Shown here one piece after another: positions 49,427 to 57,800 of a stretch of 64,000 nt of DNA (the stretch's first letter is position 1; each line of letters begins with the position of its first letter). The translations under genes were made by a program, and so were the position numbers. A model generated the notes under the pieces. The model did no database searches, was not told the DNA's origin, and saw only the letters and a program-made list of their open reading frames with translations. This stretch comes from CAZSAT01 sp964604675. GTDB lineage: Bacteria; Myxococcota_A; UBA796; CAJQPC01. The stretch covers positions 8,411 to 72,410 of the forward strand of contig CAZSAT010000024.1 of the NCBI GenBank assembly GCA_964604675.1, given 5' to 3'.

Positions 49427-50866
49427 ATGCTGAGCGCACTTCTTCTGGGTTCCGGCGTGGCCATGGCCGCGCAGGACGAGGTCACCTGGGGCGTAGCCGG
49501 TGGCTGGATCGAGATGGACGTGGCGGAGTCTCTGGCGTCCACCTGGACCGCCGTGCCGCGCATCGGCTACGGCCTGGGCGATGCTGTGAGCCTCGAGTTC
49601 GACCTGGGCTATGCGCAGGGCCGGACCACCAACCTCGGCTACGTGTACCACCTGGCCACGCCGCGCGTGAACCTGCGGCTGGCGGCCTTCCCCAACCGGC
49701 GCGTGCACCCCTTCGTGGTGGCGGGCCCCGGCATCTTCTGGCGCGCCGTCGGGCGCGACGAGGGCACCTACGGCTTCGAGCCGAACGAGCAGGAGTGGGG
49801 CAACTACAAGAACCCCGACGCCGATGGCCTGGCGAACGCGGGCGTCGGCTTCGCGATCGACCTGAGCCCCGGCATGGCTCTGCGGGTCGACGGACGCTGG
49901 CTCTACAGCTTCGGCCAGGAGCCCCACGGTGGCCACGCCGACGCGTTCAACGACGTGGAGCTCACCGGCTCGCTGGCCTGGACCCCGGCGGCGAGGAACC
50001 GCGACCGGGATCTCGATGGGCTGGTCGATCGGGTGGATCAGTGCCCGTCGCAACCCGAGGACATCGACGGCTTCGAGGACACCGACGGCTGCGCGGAGCC
50101 GGACAACGACGGCGACGGCTTCGTGGACGTCGCCGACAGCTGCCCGCTGGCAGCCGAGGACTTCGACGGCTTCCGCGACACCGACGGCTGCCCCGAGGAC
50201 GACAACGACGCCGACGGCCTGATCGACGCCTGGGACGCTTGCCCGGACGTGCGCGAGGACGAGGACGGCTTCGAGGACCAGGACGGCTGCCCCGACCCGG
50301 ACAACGACGGCGACGGCGTGGTCGACCTGCGCGACAGCTGCCCGCTCGATCCCGAGGACCTGGACGGGGTGGCGGACTTCGACGGGTGCCCCGAGCTCGA
50401 CGACGACGGCGACGGCCTGGTCGAGGGCGACCTCTGCCCGCTGGAGCCCGAGGTGTTCAACGGCTACCTCGACGACGACGGCTGCCCCGACAGCGCCGAG
50501 CTGGCGCGCTTCACGGGCATCATCGAGGGCGTGAACTTCCACACGGGCAGCGCCGAGATCACCGTGGACACGTACCGGCTGCTCGACGAGGCCTCGGGCG
50601 TGCTGACGCAGTTCCCCACGCTGCACGTCGAGGTGCACGGGCACACCGACAGCGTGGGTGACGAGGCCGCGAACCAGGCGCTCAGCGAGGCGCGTGCCGC
50701 CGCGGTGGTGGACTACCTGGTCCGTCGCGGCGTCGACCGCGAGCGCCTGAGCTCCGCGGGGTTCGGCGAGTCCAAGCCCCTGGTCACCAACGACTCGAGC
50801 TTCGGCAAGGCGGTCAACCGCCGGGTCGAGTTCCACATCGTGCAGGACGGGCTGGTGCAAGGGTAG
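49427..50866 (+). CDS. OmpA-family outer membrane protein with TSP3 repeats (paralogue of 13460-15001)
   Basis: A 479-residue protein with the same plan as 13460-15001. The signal is very short, MLSALLLGSGVAMA. Residues about 16-190 are a beta barrel (VTWGVAGGWIEMD, VNLRLAAFPNRRVHPFVVAG, MALRVDGRWLYSFG). Residues about 190-355 hold TSP3 repeats (LDGLVDRVDQCPSQPEDIDG and later units). The rest is an OmpA C-terminal domain with GHTDSVGDEAANQALSEARA and VNRRVEFHIVQ, which binds peptidoglycan. ATG 49427 follows GCGGAGG; TATCCG at 49398-49403 is a -10 candidate. Confidence 0.92.
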   Translation: MLSALLLGSGVAMAAQDEVTWGVAGGWIEMDVAESLASTWTAVPRIGYGLGDAVSLEFDLGYAQGRTTNLGYVYHLATPRVNLRLAAFPNRRVHPFVVAGPGIFWRAVGRDEGTYGFEPNEQEWGNYKNPDADGLANAGVGFAIDLSPGMALRVDGRWLYSFGQEPHGGHADAFNDVELTGSLAWTPAARNRDRDLDGLVDRVDQCPSQPEDIDGFEDTDGCAEPDNDGDGFVDVADSCPLAAEDFDGFRDTDGCPEDDNDADGLIDAWDACPDVREDEDGFEDQDGCPDPDNDGDGVVDLRDSCPLDPEDLDGVADFDGCPELDDDGDGLVEGDLCPLEPEVFNGYLDDDGCPDSAELARFTGIIEGVNFHTGSAEITVDTYRLLDEASGVLTQFPTLHVEVHGHTDSVGDEAANQALSEARAAAVVDYLVRRGVDRERLSSAGFGESKPLVTNDSSFGKAVNRRVEFHIVQDGLVQG

Positions 50867-50869
50867 GGC

Positions 50870-52666
50870 TCACCTCCGTGAGCGACGCTCCCTGGCCACC
50901 AGGCCGATGAGCGTCAACCAGCCCAGCCCGCCCAGCCGGGTGCCCCAGAGCCAGCCGGCCGGGCGGTAGCGCAGCACCACCTGCTCGCCGGCCTCGACGT
51001 CGAGCGTCATGCGGCCCTCGAAGGCGCGCACGGGCCGGTCGGCGGTCCAGCCCGGCGCCCAGGCCTCTGCGACCTCCAGGCGTCCGGAGGCCGGCACCTC
51101 GATCGTGATGGTGCCCGCGCTTCGCGACCACGTGGCCCGCCGGCCCTGCACGTGCGCGAAGCCGGGGCCGGGATCGACCGCGTAGATCGCGAGGGGCGCG
51201 TCGACGGCCACGGCCGTGAGTCCGCTCGGCACGGCGTCGAGCGGCTCGGGCGCCACCAGGGCGCGCACGTCCCAGGCCTGGAGGAGCCGGAGGTCGGGCA
51301 CCGTGGCCACCTGGAACCAGGGGCGCTCGAGGACGGGGTCGAAGCGCGCCATCAAGGCTTCGGTGTCCCGGCTGACCGGCAGATCGTAGCCCCGCATGTC
51401 CCGGAGGCCCACCAGGCTTCCGGTGTTGGGCTGGAGCGCCCATCCGAGCCCGAGGACCCGCCCCTCCGCCGCCGTGGCCCTGAGGACATCGACCCACGGA
51501 GCGGGCTCGGGCGCGTGCTGCGCAGGGTCGAGCCCCGCCTGATCGTCGTGGCGCGCCCAGGCGGCCGTGGCGAGCACGAGGAGCGCAGGGCCTGCATGGC
51601 GCCAGCGCGCCGCGCCGTGGGCGGCGGCCAGCGCCAACAGCAGCGCGCCGACGCTGCCGAGCCGGGCGGTGTTGAGCACGGGCAGCCCCACGAGCGCCAC
51701 GCCCACGCACGCCGCCCAGGCCATCCAGAGACCGCGGCTCGGACGAGCGCCGAGCGCAGCGAACACCAACACGCCGAGCCCGGGGTGCAGCACCCCGTCG
51801 GCCCAGACGCCGCTGCCCGTGTAGCCCTCGGCTGCGGGGTGCCCCCACCAGCCCGGCCACACGAGATCGAGCAGCTGGGCGGGCGCGAGGCGGTTTCCGC
51901 CGTGGGCGGCGAGGGTGGCGCTCCGCTCCAGTTGCTCCAGGAAGGGCACCCACAGCGGCGCCGAGATGAGGCCGCCGAGCGCCAGGCCTGCGATGGTCCG
52001 CGACGCGCCCCTGCGTCGCGCCACGCTCCAACACAGCGCCATGCCCAGGCCGTAGGCCGCGGTCTCCGGATGGCCGCCGCCGACCAGTCCAGCAGCGGTC
52101 AGCGCGATGGCCGGCACCGACCGCCGCTCCACCGCCCACAACAGCCAGGGCACCCAGGCAAAGGTCGCCGCGTGAGGATGGAGCAGCCACACCATCACGT
52201 ACGGCCCGGTCGACGCGCCGACGCCGGCCACGGCGGATGGCCAGCGTGCCAGGTGCAGGGCACGCGCCAGCAGGAAGGCGCCCACGCCCGTCCAGGCGAG
52301 CACCCACCACACGCCGAGATCCTGGGCGACGTCGGGCCACGGCACCAGCGCGTGGAGCCACGTCACCGGCGAGCCCACCATGCTCTGCATGTCGGCGAGC
52401 AGCGGGGCCCCTCCGTAGAGATCGGGGTTCCACAGCGGAGCTTCGCCGCTTCGCAGGGCCTCGACGACGCGCGCCCGGAGTCCGGCGAACTGCAGCGCGG
52501 GATCGGAGAGCGCTGGGTGCCGCACGTGCCCGCCGGCCACCTGCTGGAACGCGTGGTGCACGCTCAGGTGGTCGTCGGCGGAGACCACGCGCGGGCCTGG
52601 AAGCGCACCCGGGAACAGCAGGCACGGGGCCAGCAGCACGAACAGGATCGGGAGCCAGCGACGCAC
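50870..52666 (-). CDS. YfhO-like polytopic membrane protein
   Basis: A 598-residue membrane protein with about twelve helices and a soluble C-terminal beta domain. The first loop reads RVVSADDHLSVHHAFQQ, then GEAPLWNPDLYGGAPLLAD, the characteristic YfhO/GT-C pattern with acidic residues near the membrane and Asn-Pro-Asp. The C-terminal part (ITIEVPASGRLEVAEAWAPG) resembles the YfhO extracytoplasmic domain, and the chain ends with a final helix and a short basic tail. Characterised relatives transfer sugars from undecaprenyl carriers to surface polymers. It starts at GTG 52666, divergent from 52701. TAACCC at 52690-52685 is a weak promoter candidate. Confidence 0.78.
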   Translation of the reverse strand: MRRWLPILFVLLAPCLLFPGALPGPRVVSADDHLSVHHAFQQVAGGHVRHPALSDPALQFAGLRARVVEALRSGEAPLWNPDLYGGAPLLADMQSMVGSPVTWLHALVPWPDVAQDLGVWWVLAWTGVGAFLLARALHLARWPSAVAGVGASTGPYVMVWLLHPHAATFAWVPWLLWAVERRSVPAIALTAAGLVGGGHPETAAYGLGMALCWSVARRRGASRTIAGLALGGLISAPLWVPFLEQLERSATLAAHGGNRLAPAQLLDLVWPGWWGHPAAEGYTGSGVWADGVLHPGLGVLVFAALGARPSRGLWMAWAACVGVALVGLPVLNTARLGSVGALLLALAAAHGAARWRHAGPALLVLATAAWARHDDQAGLDPAQHAPEPAPWVDVLRATAAEGRVLGLGWALQPNTGSLVGLRDMRGYDLPVSRDTEALMARFDPVLERPWFQVATVPDLRLLQAWDVRALVAPEPLDAVPSGLTAVAVDAPLAIYAVDPGPGFAHVQGRRATWSRSAGTITIEVPASGRLEVAEAWAPGWTADRPVRAFEGRMTLDVEAGEQVVLRYRPAGWLWGTRLGGLGWLTLIGLVARERRSRR

Positions 52667-52688
52667 GCCTCATCCTCGCATCGGGGGT

Positions 52689-52694
52689 TAGGCT
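52689..52694 (+). promoter_or_regulatory. leaderless-type -10 TAGGCT
   Basis: TAGGCTcgggccATG: hexamer ends 6 nt before ATG 52701, the same layout as the CHAT gene and the 63-codon gene at 54760. Confidence 0.55.
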
Positions 52695-52700
52695 CGGGCC

Positions 52701-53279
52701 ATGGCGAGCAAGTCCGATGCGCGGCGCGCGAAGCGTCGACAGAAGCAGAAGCAGAAGGCCCGGGTGCGCTCCCAGCGCTCGAGCCGGCCGGGACCAGGCG
52801 CCCCGAGCGGCCGCCAACGGGGCGTGCCGGTCGACGTCGCGGTCGGCTGGCCGGTGTCCGATGGCTGGATCTCGAGCACCTGGTACGAGCAGGGCCCCGA
52901 GGTGCACGCCGCCTTCGTCCGGCAGCACGAGGACGGGAGGGTGGCCGGCGCCCTCTTCCACCTCGACCTGGGCACCGGGCAGGTGCTCGAGGCGCGCACG
53001 GTCTCCGGTTCCGAGGGGCAGCTCAACGCCGAGTTGTCCCGCCGGTCGAGCGAAGAGCGGCCCATGGTGCAGGTGCCCGGCACCACCGTGGTGAAGGCCG
53101 CTCTGGACTGCGCGGAGTACGGCGTGGCGCGGGGCCTGGAGGTTCCCCCGTCGTTCGAGTCGGCCTGCGCTCTCTTCGGGCAGCTCAACGCCTCCGACAC
53201 CGAGGTCGAGCTCCTGCTCGGCCCCGAGCCGGCCGGCGCCAGCGCGACGAAGGCGAAGAGGGGCTGGTGGCCCTTCTGA
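52701..53279 (+). CDS. hypothetical protein with a basic N-terminal tail
   Basis: A 192-residue soluble protein. The first 35 residues are Lys/Arg/Gln-rich (RRAKRRQKQKQKARVRSQRS), as in RNA- or DNA-binding tails. A compact domain follows (VAVGWPVSDGWISSTWYEQG, VHAAFVRQHEDGRVAGALFH, VPGTTVVKAALDCAEYGVAR) that ends in another short basic patch. No known family is recognised. Its ATG lies 6 nt after TAGGCT, with no ribosome site, so its mRNA is probably leaderless. It abuts the stop of the convergent barrel gene. Confidence 0.7.
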   Translation: MASKSDARRAKRRQKQKQKARVRSQRSSRPGPGAPSGRQRGVPVDVAVGWPVSDGWISSTWYEQGPEVHAAFVRQHEDGRVAGALFHLDLGTGQVLEARTVSGSEGQLNAELSRRSSEERPMVQVPGTTVVKAALDCAEYGVARGLEVPPSFESACALFGQLNASDTEVELLLGPEPAGASATKAKRGWWPF

Positions 53280-53855
53280 TCAGGGCGTGAAGCGCACGCC
53301 AGCGATGCCGCGCACGGCGGGGTAGGCCGGGACCAGCGGGTAGCTGGTGGCCTCGAACGACAGGCTGGCAGAGTCGATGGTGTACCGCGCCACGTGCCAG
53401 CTGGCGTCGGCCTCGATGAAGGGCGCGACGCGTCCCGGGCGCTCCAGGCCGAAGCCCCCGTCGGCGGCCGGCACCAGCCGACCGAGCTCCAGGCGTTCGC
53501 CGTAGTGGGACACGCTGCCGCCGAGGATCAGGTAGGGCCGCACCGGCTCCGCGGGCCAGTAGGGGAGGCGCACGTGGCCGCTCAGGCGGAACAGTCGGCC
53601 GGGCGCGTCGACGTCGGCGCCGTCGGTCCAGCCTTCGCCCCTGATCGCGACGTGATCGATCGACACGGTCGCGTCGAAGCGCTCGTCGACGAGCCAGCCC
53701 GCGCCGACGCGGCCGGCGAAGCCTCCGCCCCAGCCGAAGATCAGCAGCTCCTCGTCCTGTGCGCGCAGCACGATGGGGTACACGGCCCCTCCCGCGTACC
53801 CGCCCCCGACGTCCACGTGAGGCGCGGCGAGCGCCCATCCGCACAGCATCCACAT
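53280..53855 (-). CDS. small outer membrane beta-barrel-like protein
   Basis: A 191-residue protein with an exceptionally short signal, MWMLCGWALA, cleaved before APHV. The remainder is a regular alternation of beta strands ending in the terminal aromatic-x pattern (GVRFTP): GGGYAGGAVYPIVLRAQ, LLIFGWGGGFAGRVGAG, FRLSGHVRLPYWP, PYLILGGSVSHY. This suits an eight-stranded OmpX/OmpA-like barrel. It starts at ATG 53855, 8 nt after TAGCCT on this strand, back to back with the promoter of the nitrilase gene. Only 24 bp separate the two start codons. The function is unknown. Confidence 0.7.
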   Translation of the reverse strand: MWMLCGWALAAPHVDVGGGYAGGAVYPIVLRAQDEELLIFGWGGGFAGRVGAGWLVDERFDATVSIDHVAIRGEGWTDGADVDAPGRLFRLSGHVRLPYWPAEPVRPYLILGGSVSHYGERLELGRLVPAADGGFGLERPGRVAPFIEADASWHVARYTIDSASLSFEATSYPLVPAYPAVRGIAGVRFTP

Positions 53856-53863
53856 CGGGCGCG

Positions 53864-53873
53864 AGGCTAACCT
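53864..53873. promoter_or_regulatory. back-to-back leaderless -10 elements AGGCTAACCT
   Basis: TAGCCT on minus (53869-53864) ends 8 nt before ATG 53855; TAACCT on plus (53868-53873) ends 6 nt before GTG 53880. The hexamers share the central TA and fill most of the 24-bp gap. Confidence 0.6.
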
Positions 53874-53879
53874 CAGCTC

Positions 53880-54638
53880 GTGAGGGTCGCAGCACTCCAG
53901 TACCGACCGCCCAAGGGTCGCCCAGCACGGGCACGCCGCGAGCTCGTGGCCTGGGCCGAGCGTGCCGGGCAGCTGGGCACGGACGTGCTGGTGTGTCCGG
54001 AGCTCGCCACCACCGGCTACGTCTGGCGCGATCGCGCGGCGCTCCTCCCCCATGCCGAGCCCGCTGAAGGCCCGACCTTCGCGGCGCTCGCCGAGGTCGC
54101 GCGGGCCCACGGCATGTGGATCGTGTGCGGCTACCCCGAGCGCGCAGGGGATCTGCTCTACAACGCAGCGCTCGTGATCAGCCACACCGGGACGCTGGTC
54201 GACAGCTACCGCAAGGTGCTGCTCTTCCGCGAGGACCTGCACTGGTCCGAGCCCGGCGACCACCGCCTGCTGTGCACCACGCCCTTCGGCACCCTGGCCA
54301 CGGGCATCTGCATGGACCTGAACGATCCTGGCTTCACCCGATTCCTGGCCCGCCGCCAGCCCGACGTGGTGGCCTTCTGCACCAACTGGGTCGACCAGGG
54401 CGAGCGGGTGGAGTGGTACTGGCGCGAACGCCTGGCCGGGGTGCGCGGCCTGTTCGTGGCGGCCGACAGCTGGGGCGACGACGAAGGCATCCGCTTCTAC
54501 GGACGGAGCGGGGTCCTCCGAGGGGGTCGAACGCTCCTCCAGCTCGGTCCGAACGGAGACGGGTTGATCTACGGGTCGGAGGGAAACTTCACGTCGACGG
54601 CGACCTCTTCGTCGTCGGACACCTCGGGCGCGCGGTAG
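53880..54638 (+). CDS. carbon-nitrogen hydrolase (nitrilase superfamily)
   Basis: A 252-residue nitrilase-fold enzyme with the Glu-Lys-Cys triad: Glu41 in VCPELATTGY, Lys112 in YRKVLLF and Cys144 in GICMDLN. It would hydrolyse an amide or carbamoyl substrate in the cytosol; the exact branch (for example omega-amidase, N-carbamoylputrescine amidase) cannot be fixed. The last 15 residues are Ser/Thr-rich (TSTATSSSSDTSGAR) and lie over the 3' end of the convergent 63-codon gene, 70 bp of overlap, so the native end of the protein deserves caution. It starts at GTG 53880, 6 nt after TAACCT. Confidence 0.88.
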   Translation: MRVAALQYRPPKGRPARARRELVAWAERAGQLGTDVLVCPELATTGYVWRDRAALLPHAEPAEGPTFAALAEVARAHGMWIVCGYPERAGDLLYNAALVISHTGTLVDSYRKVLLFREDLHWSEPGDHRLLCTTPFGTLATGICMDLNDPGFTRFLARRQPDVVAFCTNWVDQGERVEWYWRERLAGVRGLFVAADSWGDDEGIRFYGRSGVLRGGRTLLQLGPNGDGLIYGSEGNFTSTATSSSSDTSGAR

Positions 54639-54760
54639 CTGTCGCGCTCCGCTCGGCTGGCATCGCGCTTCCTGCGTTCGTCGGCCAGGATCACCGCGGC
54701 GACCCGCCGGGCGAGGATGAGGGGTGCGTCCACGGCGAGACGAAGGGCGCGCGCGAGCAT
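54569..54760 (-). CDS. small protein of unknown function
   Basis: A 63-codon frame. The N-terminal half is one amphipathic, Ala/Leu/Arg-rich helix (MLARALRLAVDAPLILARRV), the middle is basic (DERRKRDASRAERD), and the end is acidic (VSDDEEVAVDVKFPSD). Expression is supported by TAGGCT (54772-54767) ending 6 nt before ATG 54760, exactly the leaderless layout seen at 9519 and 52701. Its 3' end overlaps the nitrilase gene on the other strand. The length and helix loosely recall GvpG, but no gas vesicle gene is present, so that was not accepted. Confidence 0.5.
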   Translation of the reverse strand: MLARALRLAVDAPLILARRVAAVILADERRKRDASRAERDSYRAPEVSDDEEVAVDVKFPSDP

Positions 54761-54766
54761 GGAGAG

Positions 54767-54776
54767 AGCCTATCCT
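54767..54776. promoter_or_regulatory. back-to-back -10 elements AGCCTATCCT
   Basis: TAGGCT on minus (54772-54767) ends 6 nt before ATG 54760; TATCCT on plus (54771-54776) lies 33 nt before GTG 54810. The hexamers share the central TA. Confidence 0.6.
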
Positions 54777-54809
54777 GTTGTTGGTGGACACCAGCTTGGA
54801 GCAGGAAGC

Positions 54810-57800
54810 GTGATCGGACTGGGCCCCTTCGACCTCGAGCTCGTGCTGGGTGAGGGGGCCATGGGGCGTGTGTGGAGCGGCACCGATCGGCGAAACGGTC
54901 GGCGCGCCGCGGTCAAGGTGCTGCGCTTCGGCGACGGCGGCAGCTCCCGCAGCACCCATGCCCTGTTCAACGAGATCCGCGCCGTGGCCGGCCTGGATCA
55001 CCCCTACATCGTGCACATGGTCGATCACGGGGTCGTGTCGGACGAGGAGGCGCGCGCTGGCGGAGGGCGCCTTCCGGAGCGGGCGCCCTGGCTCGCGATG
55101 GAGTTGGCTGCGGGTTCGCTCGAGGAACGGCTGGGCTCCTTCCAGGACTGGGGCGAGCTGCGCACGCTGTTGTTGGCGCTGTTGGACGCCCTCGCCCACG
55201 CCCACGCCCGGGGCGTCATCCACCGGGACCTGAAGCCCGCGAACGTGCTCATGGGTCGGCATGGTCCGCTGCTGAGCGACTTCGGGCTGGCGCAGGTGCA
55301 CTCGCGCAGCTTCCGTGAGGGGCAGATGGAGGCCACGGCCGGCACACCGGCGTACATGTCGCCGGAGCAGATCGAGGGGCGCTGGCGGGATCACGGGCCC
55401 TGGACCGACCTCTACGCGCTGGGCTGCATGGCCTGGGAGCTGACCTGTGGCATGCCCCCGTTCTACGAGGGGGAGCCTCGCGCCATCCTGCAGAAGCACC
55501 TCCGCGCGTCGCCACCGCGCTTCCGTCCGCGGCTCGCCGTGCCGCGTGGGCTCGACGTGTGGCTCGCCCACCTGCTGGAGAAGCGGGCCGGTCGTCGCTA
55601 CCGGAGCGCCGCGAAGGCAGCGTGGGAGCTGGCGAAGCTCGGCGAGCCGGAGGGGGGAGCACCGGGCCCCATCGTGGGGCTCACCTTCGAGCGAGAGCTG
55701 GAGATCCTGGGCAGCAGTGGCCTCCGTTTCGCGGACGAGGACGACGACGCCACGGACCCGCGCGGCACCCCGGTGTTCCACCCGTGGGCGCTCACCTTCC
55801 TCGACGGCGAGGTCGACGGCGCGCTGCCGATCCCCGCCTCGTGGGAGCAGAGGGAGCTCCGGCCCCGGCCCGAGAGCCTGGCGCTGTTCGGGCTTCGGCC
55901 GCTGCCCGTGGTCGCGCGAACCGAGGAGCGCCATGCCTTGTGGGACTGCTTCCGGCTGGTGTGCCGCCAGGGTCGGAGCGGCATGGTGTTGCTGCGCGGC
56001 CCGGCTGGCGCCGGCAAGAGCCGCCTCGCGGAGTGGCTCAGCGTGCGCGCGCGGGAGGTGGGCGCGGCCGACGTCTTGCGCGTGGTCCACCACCCGAGCA
56101 CCATCGAGGTCGACGGCGTCGCAGCGGCGGTGACCCGGCACCTGGGCTGCGAGGGCATGGACAGCAAGGCGGCGGCCCGGCGCATCCAGGTCTCCCTCGC
56201 GCAGCGCGGTGTCGTCACGCGCTACGAGGTCGCGGCCTTCGCGGAGCTGCTCGCGCCCGAGGTCCTCGAGCGGGGGCTCGACGATCTCGAGGCCCGACCC
56301 CACGAGCGCTTCGGAGGTCTGACCCGGCTCGTCACCGCCCTCGGCAAGGTGCAGCCGCTGGTGCTGTGGCTCGACGACGTGCAGTGGGGCGCGGACACGC
56401 TGCGCTTCTGCCAGGAGCTCCTCGCGCGGCAGAGGTGGCGGCCTGCTTCGATCTTCCTGGTCGCGAGCCTGCGGGACGAGGCCCTGTTGGAGCGCCCCGA
56501 GGAGGACGAGCTGCTCGAGCGCCTCCTGCGCCGCCCCGAGGTGGTCGCCCTGCCGGTGGGACCGCTGCCGACCGATCGGCGGCAGGAGCTCGTGCAGGGC
56601 CTGTTGGACGTGGACCCGGCCCTTGCTCTGCGCCTCTCGGAGCGCACCGAGGGTCTGCCGCTGTTCGCGGTCCAGCTCGTGGGTGACCTGGTGGCGCGCG
56701 GCGTGCTCACCGCGGGGCCGTCCGGGTGGGAGCTCGCGGAAGGGGCGCGGATCACGCTGCCGCTCCGCCTCTCCGAGGTCTGGGCGACCCGCATCGACCG
56801 CCTCCTCGAAGGCCGCCCGCGGAGTGACGCCCTCGCCCTCGAGATCGCCGCCGTGCTCGGCGGGGAGGTCGATGGTCCAGAGTGGCGGGACGCGTGCGGT
56901 GCGGCCGGGATCGTGGCCTCGCTCGACCTGGTCGGGGCGCTGTTGTCCGAGCGTCTCGCGAGCTGTCCGCCCGCGGGTCCCGAGCGCGCCTGGACCTTCG
57001 TGCACGAGCTCTTGCGGGAGGCGCTGGTCGCGCGTTGCCGCACGGCGGGTCGCTGGGCCGCTGCGCACGGTGCGGTCGCCGACATGCTCGCGACCCGGCG
57101 TGGGAGCACGCTCGCCGAGCGTCGTGGCCGGCACCTGCTGGAGGGTGGGCGTCCGGACGAAGCGCTCGAGCCGCTGCTCCACGCGGCGAAGTTACGGCTC
57201 ACGGCCCTGGACCACCTGGGCGCGCTGTCCCTGTTCCACGCTCGCGAGGAGGCGATGCACGCCCTGCCGGTGCCGAGCCACGACCCACGCTGGGTGGCCG
57301 GTTGGCGCGTCCGAGCCCTGGCGGAGGGGTGGTTCCTGCACCCCGAGCAGGGGATCCATTGGGCACGCCGAGCCCTGGAGCGTTGCGAGCGCTTCAGCTG
57401 GGACGGCGACACCATCCGTTGCCTGTTGCTGATCGGCCGGTTCTACCGCGTGGCGGGTGCGATCGAAGCCTCGTACAGCCACTTGCGCAGGGCCCGTGAC
57501 CTCGCCCTGCGCGGAGGCTGGGTCGAGCTGCAGGCGCGCATCGCGCGGGAGCTGGCGCACCTGGCCCGTTGGAGCGGTGAGATCGACCGCGCTCGTGCCC
57601 TGTACGAGCGCGCGCTCGGCGGGCTCGAGGCCAGCGGTGACCCGGTCGAGGCGGGGCTCTGCGAGCTGGACGTGGTGGAGTGCGACATCGTCCGGCGCGT
57701 GCTCGACGAGAGCGTCGCGCGGCGGCTGCTCTCGGCCCGTTGGCGCTTCGAGGCTGCGGGCGACCAGCGGGGGCTCGTGCGCTGCGCCGAGTTCCTCGGG

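Noticed and set aside
54569..54760. Gas vesicle protein GvpG
   Set aside because: Only size and an N-terminal helix agree; no other gas vesicle gene is in the window.
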